From contig NZ_JAQOSO010000024.1 in the NCBI RefSeq assembly GCF_030068505.1, forward strand, positions 1-49,476: a stretch of DNA of 49,476 nucleotides. The letters run 5' to 3'. Every line of letters begins with the position of its first letter. The first letter of the stretch is position 1. Below are positions 7,480-15,875 of this stretch, in pieces. A program made the position numbers and the translations under genes. The DNA comes from Roseofilum capinflatum BLCC-M114 (GTDB lineage Bacteria > Cyanobacteriota > Cyanobacteriia > Cyanobacteriales > Desertifilaceae). The notes beneath the pieces were generated by a model. The model was not told the DNA's origin. It searched no databases and saw only the letters and a program-made list of their open reading frames with translations.

Positions 7480-9063
7480 ATGACTCGAACTTCAGTCTAT
7501 TGGAAAAGAAGCCTACAAGTCCTTCTTGGCCTTGTTATCGCCGTCATGATTGGGCTAATCAGTGGGCGTTTCTGGAGCGCGGCTGCTTTTGAAGTCCGTT
7601 TGTTGCACACCAACGATCATCACGCCCATTTAGAACCCGTAGGGATGGGAGAAAATGGGACATTGGGAGGGATTTCTAAACGCAAAACCCTAATCGATCA
7701 ACTCAGAGAAGAGAGTGCGATCGCCAATCAACCCTTATTCGTCTTAGATGCAGGTGACGTATTCCAAGGAACACTCTATTTTAACACCTATCAAGGGCAA
7801 GCTGATAGTAAATTTTACAATGCCTTAAAGTATGATGCCATGACCCTCGGCAATCATGAATTCGATCGGGGTCAGGAGGTGTTAGCAAAATTCATTCAAG
7901 GGAGTAAATTTCCCCTGGTTTCGGCTAATCTTAAAATCGCGTCTAACTCCCCTCTCTCTGGGTTAGTCCAACCCTGGACTATTCTGGAAAAGGATGGGCA
8001 AAAGATCGGGATTTTGGGACTCACAACTCCGGAAACCATGAGTATGGCAGAAGTTGGGGAAGGGGTGGAATTTTTAGACCCAGTGGAAGCAGCCAAAGAA
8101 GCAATCAAAGCGTTAAGCGAAGAAGGAATTAATAAAATCATTGCCCTCACCCATCTGGGAATTACTGAGGATCTCAAGTTAGCCCAACAAGTCGATGGAA
8201 TAGATGTAATTATTGGCGGCCATTCCCATACCAGAGTCGGAGATATGCCAGAGGCAACTTATCCCTATCCTATTGTGGAAAAAACACCCAATGGTCAACC
8301 CATTTTAGTCGTCACCGCTTGGGAATGGGGTAAATATTTAGGGGATTTAGATATTACGTTTAATCGCCAGGGAAATCTTCAGAACTGGCAGGGAAATCTT
8401 CATCCTGTAAATGCGGAAATTACCGATCATCCTCAATTTGAGGAGATTTTAGAAGCTTTCGCTGAACCCATCGATCAAATGAAGGCTAAAGTGATTGGAA
8501 AAACCCCGGTTAAACTGAATGGCGATCGCCCGGATATTCGCCAAAAGCAAACCAACCTAGGCACTCTTTTAGGAGAAGCATTGCTGACCAAAACAGTCCT
8601 TAACAATACTCAAATTGCAATTATTAATGGAGGTGGAATTCGAGGAAGTATTGCAGCCGGAGAAATTAGCATCGGTGATGTTTTAGAAGCTTTCCCTTTT
8701 TCCAATACGATTATTGAAGTAGACTTAACGGGAAAACAGATTAAAGAGCTTCTAGAATATGGAGTCAGTCAAGTGGAGAAACTCGATGGTTGTTTTCCCC
8801 AAGTGGCGGGACTGAAACTGGATTGGAGCGCCGATTTACCGGTGGGTTCGCGGATGCTGAGTATCCAAACTCGACAAGCTGATGGCGCTTATGTTCCCCT
8901 AGATCTGGATCAAACGTATCGGGTAGTTACGTCTAGTTTTTTGTTTAAAGGAGGAGATGGATATAGCCTATTTGCTGAAGGTAAAAATATGATGGATACG
9001 GGGTATTTATTGTCTGATACTCTGATAGAATATATCCGCGATCGCTCCGACATTAACCCGTAA
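7480..9063 (+). CDS. 5'-nucleotidase/2',3'-cyclic phosphodiesterase family protein
   Basis: A 527-residue secreted or membrane-anchored metallophosphoesterase of the UshA/CD73 type. The N-terminus has a hydrophobic segment at about 12-30. The dimetal site is visible as LLHTNDHHAHLEP (about 41-53), DAGDVFQGT, GNHEFDRG and GGHSHTR. The C-terminal substrate domain (about 340-520) has NGGGIRGSI and SSFLFKGGDGYSLF, which stack the base. It hydrolyses nucleotides to nucleosides and phosphate in the periplasm. It lies 20 bases upstream of a gene whose N-terminal half resembles nucleotide transporters, suggesting a joint role in nucleotide or phosphate salvage (inference). Confidence 0.92.
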   Translation: MTRTSVYWKRSLQVLLGLVIAVMIGLISGRFWSAAAFEVRLLHTNDHHAHLEPVGMGENGTLGGISKRKTLIDQLREESAIANQPLFVLDAGDVFQGTLYFNTYQGQADSKFYNALKYDAMTLGNHEFDRGQEVLAKFIQGSKFPLVSANLKIASNSPLSGLVQPWTILEKDGQKIGILGLTTPETMSMAEVGEGVEFLDPVEAAKEAIKALSEEGINKIIALTHLGITEDLKLAQQVDGIDVIIGGHSHTRVGDMPEATYPYPIVEKTPNGQPILVVTAWEWGKYLGDLDITFNRQGNLQNWQGNLHPVNAEITDHPQFEEILEAFAEPIDQMKAKVIGKTPVKLNGDRPDIRQKQTNLGTLLGEALLTKTVLNNTQIAIINGGGIRGSIAAGEISIGDVLEAFPFSNTIIEVDLTGKQIKELLEYGVSQVEKLDGCFPQVAGLKLDWSADLPVGSRMLSIQTRQADGAYVPLDLDQTYRVVTSSFLFKGGDGYSLFAEGKNMMDTGYLLSDTLIEYIRDRSDINP

Positions 9064-9083
9064 CCCTTGGTTGTCCCTATCCC

Positions 9084-12000
9084 ATGTTGTTATCCGTCCT
9101 CAAAAAGCGCCTAGGCTTATCCGAAGATCAACTGAAAAGGCTAGGCGCATTTCTGCTGCTGGCCTTAACCTTAGTGGGAACTCAAGGGTTAGCATCTTTA
9201 CTCGCTCGTTCCCTGTTTTTGGCTAATGCAGGAGCGGATCAACTGCCCTTGCTCTATACCTTAACCCCGATTTGTGTAATTGCTATCTCTGGGTTGTTTT
9301 CCCAGGTGATTGGTCAATTTTCCCATAAGCGCTTGCTGCAATTGCTGCTGTTAGGTAGTGCCCTGTTTATGTTGGGGTTAAGAATTTTGGGATGGTTAGA
9401 GTCTGGACTCTATATTCTGTTTATCTTTTATATTTTTTCCGAAGTCGTCAGCGTGCTGGTGATTAAAATCGGCTTTTGGAATTTGGTGGCGGATTATTTT
9501 ACGGCGTTAGAACTGAAGCGCTATACCTCTTATCTGAATTTAGCCTCTAGTTTAGGCTATTTACTGGCGAATACGATCGCCGGTATTGCCCTTCAGGTGA
9601 TTAAACCCTCTGTGCTGGTGATGGCACTGCCGGTATTGTATGGGCTGGCGATCGCCGAAATGGTCTATATTGAAATTGACCAAAACGATATCGAAGTTAA
9701 CGAACCCCATCAACAAGCGGAAACCCTCAAAGACTCCCTGCGCCAATTTCCCCAACTGATTTCCCGCTATCCGATTATTCTGTTTCTGACGGGCAATACC
9801 TTTTTACTCCTATTATTGCGGCTCTTAGGAGAATACCAATACTCAGCCATCTACGCTGAGACCTTGGGAGATGCCCAAAAATTAGCCAGTTTTCTCGCTT
9901 TAATGGCCACGCTCTTAAGTGTACTAGAATTTGGCTTATCGTCTCTCGTCACTCCCTGGTTAATTCAGACAATGGGAGTGCGACGCATGAATCTGATTTA
10001 TCCGATCACCACCCTAGCTAGTTTTATCGGTTTATTTCTCGCTCCAGGACTCGGTTCGGCGGTTTTCACTAACATTAACCAGCGCTCCCTCAATTATGGT
10101 ATGGCAGAAGCGGTACGTCTGCTGAACTATAATGCGGTTCCCCCGCGCATTTTGGGGCGGTTTCGAGTTTTGAGTGAAGGGCTATTTTCCCCGATTGGGC
10201 AAGTGTTAGGGGGTTTGATTCTTCTAAGCGCCCAAAAGTGGGGAAATTTAAGCACAACGGCCTTATTGGGTATTGGTTTAAGTATTATTTATAGTGGGGT
10301 GGGTTATTTGACCGGTCGCAGTTATCTAGATTCTTTAATGTCTATGGTAACGGAAGGATTGGTGAATTTAGAGGGGGTGAAAACGGGATGGGTGAAACTT
10401 CCGGCTTCCTATCAAGAGGAAGTGAAAAAAATGCTCACCAGTGGCGATCGCCAAACTCAGCTTTTAGGGCTACAATTAGCTACTCGTCTCCAGAACCCTA
10501 GCCAGGTGTTGCCGGAAGTGAAAACCCTGTTTTCCCACACCCACCCGGAACTGCGCCAGGGGGTAGTGACGTTTCTGAGCCAACTTCCGGCTGAGGATCA
10601 AAGCTTTTGTACCCGGAATTTGTTAGAGTCAACGGATCGCCTAGGACGGGCGATCGCCTTAGAATTGTTGATTATCTGTCAACAACCGGCTCCCGAACCC
10701 CAGCGATCGCAGTTTTGGGAAACGGGAAACCCAGAAATTCGCGCCCTGATTACCCTGGCAGACCTGCAAACCTCAAAAACCTCATTACCCGATGATTTAG
10801 ACGCTTGGGCGGCCAATTTGCCCCCCCAGAGCCAACAAAATATCATCCATATCATCGCTCGCACCAGTAACCCCGATCTATTCATTCTGCTTGACCCCCT
10901 GATCCGCCATGCTCCCTTGGAAGTCCAGCAACAGGGGTTAGAGTATATAACCTGCCTCAACTGCGAGCTGTTTGCCCAGATCCGGGAGTTGGCCGCTTCC
11001 CAGTTGGGTCATAGCGATCCCCAGGTGAGAGCCACAGCCATTGCAATTTTGGGCAAAGCGCCGGAGGAAAAGCTTCTCCCCTATTTAGCCCAAGCTTTAA
11101 CGGACGGCCATCCTCATGTGCGCGAACAAGCTGCCCAGGCCTTAGCCCATGGGGGAGAGAGCGCCCTATCTTGGGTGGAACCCTATCTAGAGTCGCCCCG
11201 TGCCGAAGTGGTGGATGGGGCGATCGCCACCTTGGGATATATGGGCACACCCCGCGCCGAAGATCGGCTCTATCACTATTTAGCGCCCCAGTTACAGCAA
11301 TTTAGCCGCAGTTGGGACTGGCGGCAGCAGATTCCCGCAGACCGTCCCCAGTGGCAACTTTTGGCGATCGCCATTCGGGACTATCAAAAACGGGTTCTAG
11401 ACCGGGTGTTCCATACCCTCTCCAGCCTGGGCTGTGGCGATACTCTGGACGCGCTCAAACAGGTGATTCATTCCCAGAATTTACGCGATCGGGCCAATGC
11501 AGTGGAAACCATCGCCTCCCTGCGCTATCGTCGATTTGTCCAACCCCTGCTCCCCTTCCTGGAAACCTGGGCTAGTGGTGGCTTGCCGCAACAGGACATC
11601 GAGACCGATGCCCAATGGATGAAAACCCAGGGCTATAAACTGATTTTAGAGAGCCTCGCTTCCCAAGACCGATGGTTAGAACTCGGTGCAATGGTGGCTT
11701 TGGTGGACATTCCTAAGACCCTGATCCAAACCCCCGATCCTCTGGTGCAGCAGGTGGCCAAAACCCTATTTCCCGCCGGAAGCCAAACCTGTCACCAGGA
11801 GCAAACCCTAGAGCGGATCTATATCCTCACCCGCGTTCAGCTCTTCCGCCATTTTTCCTTAGATGAGTTACTGTTGATTAATCAGGAATTAATCGAAGAA
11901 CAGTTTGCCCCCGAAGAGGCGATCGTTACCGAAGGATCTCAACGCCACCATCTCTATATTCTCGCTTCCGGAACCGCTCAGATTGTCAAAACCATCGGCG

Positions 12001-12239
12001 GGAATCCCCAAATCCTGGCTACCTTCCACTCAGGGGATTACTTTGGAGAATCCCAACTCTTTAACCAAACCCCCGCTTGGGTGGATGTGATCGCCCAGAG
12101 CAATTGTACTTTACTGAAATTAGAGAGCGATCGCTTCCTCGATTTGGTCTACCAAAAACCCGATATGATTATAGAAATTTGCAAACGCTTCAGCACCTTC
12201 CTCAAGCAAAGTCTAGAAGAAACCGAGATTACAGTATAG
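9084..12239 (+). CDS. Membrane transporter-HEAT repeat-cyclic nucleotide-binding domain fusion
   Basis: A 1051-residue three-part protein. Residues about 15-410 form around 12 membrane helices resembling ATP/ADP translocase (Npt/TLC) or MFS carriers. Residues about 430-880 are helical HEAT/PBS-lyase-type repeats (for example LLPYLAQALTDGHPHVREQAAQALAHGG). Residues about 905-1045 are a cyclic nucleotide-binding-fold domain (LFRHFSLDELLLINQELIEEQ, then GDYFGESQLF). In the last domain the phosphate-binding arginine position appears to be replaced (PAWVDV instead of PRAATV), so classical cAMP binding is doubtful. It follows the 5'-nucleotidase by 20 bases. Inference: a transporter regulated through its own cytosolic domains. 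The substrate is unknown. Confidence 0.85.
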   Translation: MLLSVLKKRLGLSEDQLKRLGAFLLLALTLVGTQGLASLLARSLFLANAGADQLPLLYTLTPICVIAISGLFSQVIGQFSHKRLLQLLLLGSALFMLGLRILGWLESGLYILFIFYIFSEVVSVLVIKIGFWNLVADYFTALELKRYTSYLNLASSLGYLLANTIAGIALQVIKPSVLVMALPVLYGLAIAEMVYIEIDQNDIEVNEPHQQAETLKDSLRQFPQLISRYPIILFLTGNTFLLLLLRLLGEYQYSAIYAETLGDAQKLASFLALMATLLSVLEFGLSSLVTPWLIQTMGVRRMNLIYPITTLASFIGLFLAPGLGSAVFTNINQRSLNYGMAEAVRLLNYNAVPPRILGRFRVLSEGLFSPIGQVLGGLILLSAQKWGNLSTTALLGIGLSIIYSGVGYLTGRSYLDSLMSMVTEGLVNLEGVKTGWVKLPASYQEEVKKMLTSGDRQTQLLGLQLATRLQNPSQVLPEVKTLFSHTHPELRQGVVTFLSQLPAEDQSFCTRNLLESTDRLGRAIALELLIICQQPAPEPQRSQFWETGNPEIRALITLADLQTSKTSLPDDLDAWAANLPPQSQQNIIHIIARTSNPDLFILLDPLIRHAPLEVQQQGLEYITCLNCELFAQIRELAASQLGHSDPQVRATAIAILGKAPEEKLLPYLAQALTDGHPHVREQAAQALAHGGESALSWVEPYLESPRAEVVDGAIATLGYMGTPRAEDRLYHYLAPQLQQFSRSWDWRQQIPADRPQWQLLAIAIRDYQKRVLDRVFHTLSSLGCGDTLDALKQVIHSQNLRDRANAVETIASLRYRRFVQPLLPFLETWASGGLPQQDIETDAQWMKTQGYKLILESLASQDRWLELGAMVALVDIPKTLIQTPDPLVQQVAKTLFPAGSQTCHQEQTLERIYILTRVQLFRHFSLDELLLINQELIEEQFAPEEAIVTEGSQRHHLYILASGTAQIVKTIGGNPQILATFHSGDYFGESQLFNQTPAWVDVIAQSNCTLLKLESDRFLDLVYQKPDMIIEICKRFSTFLKQSLEETEITV

Positions 12240-12243
12240 GAAT

Positions 12244-12360
12244 GGAGAGATAGGGAGATAGGGAGACAGGGAGATAGGGAGATGGGGGGATGGGGAGATA
12301 GGGAGATAGGGAGACAGGGAGATAGGGAGATGGGGGGATGGGGAGATGGGGGATGGGGAG
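12244..12360. repeat. GA-rich minisatellite
   Basis: A purine-only tandem array starting five bases after the stop of the transporter fusion. The unit is about 50 bp, present twice plus a partial copy, and is itself built from 8-bp GGGAGATA-like repeats. Reading frames in it are low-complexity and not real genes. Confidence 0.9.
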
Positions 12361-12362
12361 AA

Positions 12363-12475
12363 GCGGGCAAGATGCCCGCACTCCTTCCTGTTTCGGAGTG
12401 GGAGCGTCTCGCTCCCTAGCTCCTTAATTAGCCCGCACTCCTTCCTGTTTCGGAGTGGGAGCGTCTCGCTCCCTT
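12363..12475. repeat. Tandem copies of a dispersed palindromic repeat
   Basis: A hairpin GCGGGC-AAGAT-GCCCGC (12363-12379) is followed by an ACTCC/GGAGT stem and a GGGAGC-GTCTC-GCTCCC hairpin. A segment of about 44 bp (12374-12417) recurs exactly 57 bases later (12431-12474). A third copy is at 22484-22548. Confidence 0.85.
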
Positions 12476-12493
12476 ACTCCTTAATTAGTTTGC

Positions 12494-12553
12494 GTAGGGT
12501 GGGCAGGAGGATAAGCGAAATCATTCAACTTTTAACAACAAACCCTGCCCACC
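12494..12553. repeat. Palindromic intergenic repeat (GGGTGGGCAGG type)
   Basis: Inverted ends GGTGGGCAGG and CCTGCCCACC with an AT-rich centre. Related elements are at 31501-31558 and 38381-38437. Confidence 0.7.
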
Positions 12554-12576
12554 TTCATGCAATATTTTAATGGATT

Positions 12577-12780
12577 ATATCAAGTCCGTTGGATCAGTTG
12601 TAATATGTCATTGCGAATGGAGCGGAGCGGAATGAAGCAATCTCGATCATCTCCGAATCTTGGCGTTTCCGCTTCGCGGACATGAAAAGCGAAGCTTGCG
12701 TGAAACGCGAAGCGCGAATGCTTCCCTTCGGTCGCAATGACAAATGTTTAACCGGATTTGATATTACCCGGACTTGATAT
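12577..12780. mobile_element. Nested MITE-like element
   Basis: An outer 12-bp perfect inverted repeat, ATATCAAGTCCG (12577-12588) with CGGACTTGATAT (12769-12780), encloses an inner 11-bp perfect inverted repeat, TGTCATTGCGA (12606-12616) with TCGCAATGACA (12732-12742). The interior is rich in GAAGCG/CGCTTC palindromes. The same two-layer design occurs at 40126-40263. There is no coding capacity, so it is a non-autonomous element. Confidence 0.75.
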
Positions 12781-12804
12781 TCCCCATTCCCCATTCCCTA
12801 ACTA

Positions 12805-13254
12805 ATGAACCCCATTATCCTCCTGCAAAACCTCTCCCTGTTCCAAAGCCTGAGCTTAGACGAACTGATTTTAATCTCCCAAGAGTTAGTCCAAGAACAG
12901 TATTTAGAACATGAAATCATCCTTGCCGCCGGTAAGGTGATGAACGCTTGTTATATTGTCGGGTCGGGAACCGTCATTTCTTCTAAACGCTCTGGAGACC
13001 AGTTAATCCCGATTAAGGAAATTGCTTCCGGTTCCGGTTTTGGCTATCTTGACTTATTTGATGACTCACCCTCCCAACTACAATTTACGGCCAAAACCGA
13101 CTGTCAACTGTTCAAAATTGATAAAAAACGGTTAATGAGTCTAGGCTACCAGCGCCCCCAGATTTTGATCTCCATTTGCCGGGATTTTAGTCAAACCTTG
13201 CAGCAAGTGGTTTATCAACAATGGATGCAAGAGGTTCAGAGTTGTATCAATTAA
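12805..13254 (+). CDS. Small stand-alone cyclic nucleotide-binding-fold protein (degenerate)
   Basis: A 149-residue protein that resembles only the last domain of the upstream transporter fusion. It shares LFQSLSLDELILISQELVQEQ with LFRHFSLDELLLINQELIEEQ and matches through the C-terminal helix. The phosphate-binding cassette is degenerate: FGYLDLFDDSPSQLQF lacks both the Gly-Glu pair and the Arg of true cAMP/cGMP binders. The two genes are separated by 565 bases of repeats. It probably arose by partial duplication. It may pair with the fusion protein or be a decaying copy. Confidence 0.78.
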   Translation: MNPIILLQNLSLFQSLSLDELILISQELVQEQYLEHEIILAAGKVMNACYIVGSGTVISSKRSGDQLIPIKEIASGSGFGYLDLFDDSPSQLQFTAKTDCQLFKIDKKRLMSLGYQRPQILISICRDFSQTLQQVVYQQWMQEVQSCIN

Positions 13255-13291
13255 AAATTAAATAAAAATGGGTGTTTTGGAAATAGAAAGT

Positions 13292-13362
13292 GTTGAAATT
13301 TATCGAAATCTCTATTAGGTTTTGAGTTTCAATCCCTAAGAGGGGTGATTGGAAATTTGAAG
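13292..13362 (+). repeat. CRISPR-like repeat with inverted partial copy
   Basis: Bases 13326-13362 (37 nt, beginning GTTTCAATCCCTAAGAGGGG) look like a cyanobacterial CRISPR direct repeat, many of which start GTTTCAATCCCT. Bases 13292-13319 (GTTGAAATTT... CTATTAGG) read, in reverse complement, like the other half of such a repeat (CCTAATAG... AAATTTCAAC). The pair could fold as repeat and anti-repeat. There is no array: only one copy in each direction and no regular spacers. Similarity was judged by eye. Confidence 0.4.
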
Positions 13363-13499
13363 AGCGATTGCAGTTGCAATCTTAAATTGCTCTGCTTGAT
13401 CAATTGTCCCCTCTATATTAAATTAGATAGATCGCTGGTTAGTTTCACCAGCAGATTGCGGCTGCCAAAGCTACACCGCCATATCCCCCGAAACCGGGG
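13361..13499 (+). ncRNA. Candidate structured RNA upstream of the RuvC nuclease gene
   Basis: Three hairpins lie in a 140-base stretch: GATTGCA-GT-TGCAATC (13366-13381) inside AGAGC/GCTCT (13361-13393); GCTGGT/ACCAGC (starting near 13434); and CCCCG-AAAC-CGGGG (13486-13499). Together with the adjacent CRISPR-like repeat they could form a guide or tracr-like RNA for the downstream nuclease, or be the hairpin end of an IS605-type element. No promoter was identified. Speculative. Confidence 0.3.
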
Positions 13500-13557
13500 A
13501 ACATCCGAAGATATTATAGTGATTATACCACCCAAAACCAATTTTTAACCACACTTC

Positions 13558-15123
13558 ATGATCTGTAAAGTTAGTGAATTTAAGGCCAATTTTACAGCCG
13601 ATCAAATCGCCACTACTAAAGCCGGTCATGAGAGAATGGGCGATAAGGATCACGTCTTCACCCGTGCCGAGATTAAAGCCTCTGGATGGTTTGGCGGCTA
13701 TGGCTACTCTTGCCCCATTCAACGCGACCACAACCCCGGACTAATCAGCAATTCAGCCATGAAGGACTCCAAACGAGGCTTAGGCATCCTTGCCAGGGCT
13801 AGAGATTTACAAGACCGGTCAATTATTACCCCCGACCTCCTCAAAGATTTAGACCGGCAACTGATCCTCAACGTGCAACAAAAATATCGCATGGGATTAC
13901 TCGAACAACTAGGGGGCGCTTGGGATAAATATGTAAAAGACCGCTACAGTAAAGAATCCCTACGTCGAGGAAAGCCGAAATTTAAGGGAACGAATACCCC
14001 TGTAACCACCATTCGCCACCCCAACCCCAATGCCGGAGGCAAAAAACCCCAATCAGCCGATGCTGTCCGCACTGTAGGAGAAAATCGGCTAAAAATCCCC
14101 GGTTTTGGCGATGTTCACCTCCCCGGACTTGACCAGCGCTGGGGAAAGAGTCGGGTAAAAGTGATGCAAATTGTCGAGAAAGCATCCGGGTTTTTTGTCC
14201 AACTCACCCGCGAAGAACCGCCCCGACGGGTGCGAAATGTGGAGCCGAGAGGCTATGCAGGGGTTGATTGGGGATGGAAAGAAGAGAACTATTGCTCCGT
14301 AACTTGGGTGAATGAAGAGGGAAAAACCCGCAGTCAACAAATCAGTAAACCCCGATTTTATCGGGACTCCCAAGAAAAACTGAAGAAAGCACAGCAACAC
14401 CTGGATGAGAAACTCTACCGTCGGCTGATTCTGTGGATACATCACCCGGACACGAATCTATTGGATTATGTCTCGAAAGCAGATGCGGACATCCTCAAAA
14501 CTTGCCGCACGGTTGAGGATTTGTGCGCCCATATTGGTGTTGACTTAAACGCCAGCACCATTCAGCGCCTACGGTGGAAGCAGTGCGGAGACTCCCAAGG
14601 GGTGAAAAACTGCAAGCAGAAAATCAAGCGCATCCACGAAAAGACGAAACGCAGACGGCGATCGCATCAATACCGGATTGCTTCCTATTTAACCACCTAT
14701 TCCTCCGGTATCGCCGTTGAGCATGGCTTGCAGAATAAGGTAGGAAAGGCAAAAGCCAAAGCCAAAGAGGACGGGAGCGGCTTTGACAAAAACCAAGCGG
14801 CGGCTGTAGCGGGCCAAAATAAGAGTAATCTGGATGCGGCGATCGGTCAACAAATCGACTTAATCGACAAGAAAACCCAAGAATTCGGTAAAAAGATGCA
14901 GCGCCTAAAACCTGCGTCCGATCTACCCTTATCTCGGATTTGCTGCCAATGCCTAGCCTATGATCCAGACATGGACATCAATAAGCCTGTCTATCGGTGT
15001 ACCCATTGCGGATATGAAGGCGATCGGGATATCAACTCTTCCGAACTCATCGCCAAACTCGGACGCGAACCCAACCTCCAAAAAACCATCAAACAAAACA
15101 TCAAGAAAACCCGCAAAAAATAG
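13558..15123 (+). CDS. TnpB/Cas12-like RuvC nuclease
   Basis: A 521-residue protein of the TnpB/Cas12 superfamily. The C-terminal RuvC nuclease has all three acidic residues: Asp237 in GYAGVDWG, Glu388 in GIAVEHG and Asp491 in GDRDIN. A four-cysteine zinc knuckle (Cys462/465 and Cys481/484) lies just before the last motif. A basic KCKPKFKG-like stretch is seen near residues 137-144 (RRGKPKFKG). Between Asp237 and Glu388 there is extra sequence (about 290-350) beyond the usual TnpB helices, and the N-terminus is unlike typical TnpB. There is no tnpA gene beside it. TnpB is about 370-420 residues, so the size is nearer to small type V-U effectors. A stop lies four codons upstream of the start. 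Activity as an RNA-guided nuclease is inferred. Confidence 0.82.
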   Translation: MICKVSEFKANFTADQIATTKAGHERMGDKDHVFTRAEIKASGWFGGYGYSCPIQRDHNPGLISNSAMKDSKRGLGILARARDLQDRSIITPDLLKDLDRQLILNVQQKYRMGLLEQLGGAWDKYVKDRYSKESLRRGKPKFKGTNTPVTTIRHPNPNAGGKKPQSADAVRTVGENRLKIPGFGDVHLPGLDQRWGKSRVKVMQIVEKASGFFVQLTREEPPRRVRNVEPRGYAGVDWGWKEENYCSVTWVNEEGKTRSQQISKPRFYRDSQEKLKKAQQHLDEKLYRRLILWIHHPDTNLLDYVSKADADILKTCRTVEDLCAHIGVDLNASTIQRLRWKQCGDSQGVKNCKQKIKRIHEKTKRRRRSHQYRIASYLTTYSSGIAVEHGLQNKVGKAKAKAKEDGSGFDKNQAAAVAGQNKSNLDAAIGQQIDLIDKKTQEFGKKMQRLKPASDLPLSRICCQCLAYDPDMDINKPVYRCTHCGYEGDRDINSSELIAKLGREPNLQKTIKQNIKKTRKK

Positions 15124-15128
15124 GAGAG

Positions 15129-15163
15129 AAAAAAAGTCCCCCTTCTCCCACGGGAGAAGGGGG
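15129..15163 (-). terminator. Terminator for the FMN reductase/pirin operon
   Basis: A perfect 12-bp stem (15138-15149 with 15152-15163) is followed on the minus strand by AC and seven T. It belongs to the genome's CCCTTCTCCC-type repeat family, so the terminator seems to be made from a dispersed repeat. It also sits just after the stop of the nuclease gene. Confidence 0.75.
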
Positions 15164-15188
15164 GTAGGGGGAAGAAGGCAAACGCAAC

Positions 15189-15773
15189 CTATGACAACTT
15201 CATCGCCAACTCTGCCAACTTTTGCCCCAAAGCCTTAACCGACTTCTGTTGCCGTTCATCCTTCAGTTGATCCTCACCATCAAACTGCTCAAAGGCATTC
15301 GGAATCGTCTTTTGATCCGGCAAAACCATCACGCCAATATTCTCCAAAATCGCCCGTAAATGAACCAATCCCCTCAAACCTCCTACGCCTCCCGGAGAAA
15401 TACTCATAATTCCAGCCACCTTACCCCGAAAACAACTAAGCGCCAAAGGGGGTTCATCCGGTTCCGAACGGGACAACCAATCAATCGTATTTTTCAATAA
15501 TCCCGTAATTGAGCTATTGTATTCCGGAGAGGCAATTAACAACCCTTGGTGAGTCTTAAACAGCGCCTTCAAAGCCAAAACCGACTCCGGTAAACCTTCC
15601 TTCTCTTCTAAATCCTGGTCATAAATCGGCATCGGGTAATCCCGCAAATCAATAAATGTCACTTCTGCGCCTGCTTCCGTAGCTCCTTGAGCCGCAATTT
15701 TCACCAGTTTTTTATGAAAAGATTCCTGGCGAGCGCTACCTGCAAAAGCGAGAATTTTGGTTGAATTAGACAT
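15189..15773 (-). CDS. NADPH-dependent FMN reductase family protein
   Basis: A 194-residue flavodoxin-like quinone/FMN reductase. Evidence: N-terminal ILAFAGSARQESFHKKL (FMN phosphate loop), SPEYNSSITGLLKNTIDWLSR (the family's SPEYN motif at about residues 83-103), and GGVGGLRGLVHLRAIL. It reduces FMN, quinones or azo compounds with NAD(P)H. It lies 102 bases downstream of the pirin gene on the same strand. Both are divergent from an HxlR regulator, a common arrangement for quinone or electrophile defence. Confidence 0.9.
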   Translation of the reverse strand: MSNSTKILAFAGSARQESFHKKLVKIAAQGATEAGAEVTFIDLRDYPMPIYDQDLEEKEGLPESVLALKALFKTHQGLLIASPEYNSSITGLLKNTIDWLSRSEPDEPPLALSCFRGKVAGIMSISPGGVGGLRGLVHLRAILENIGVMVLPDQKTIPNAFEQFDGEDQLKDERQQKSVKALGQKLAELAMKLS

Positions 15774-15875
15774 GATTCATTCAGTAAAAAAAATGAGTAG
15801 TTAACCGTTGCCCTCATCCCCCAACCCCTCTGGAGATGAGGGGAGAGGGAGATAAGCAGAGGGCATTAACAAAAA

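Noticed and set aside
12149-12370. A 73-residue Pro/Ser/His-rich protein on the minus strand
   Set aside because: It is the translation of the GA minisatellite and the antisense of the transporter gene end.
13292-13362. A true CRISPR array
   Set aside because: Only one full-length repeat and one inverted partial copy are present, with no regular spacers and no cas1, cas2 or other cas genes.
13558-15123. Cas12k of a type V-K CRISPR-associated transposon
   Set aside because: The RuvC triad is intact here, whereas Cas12k is inactive, and no tnsB, tnsC, tniQ or array is in the window.
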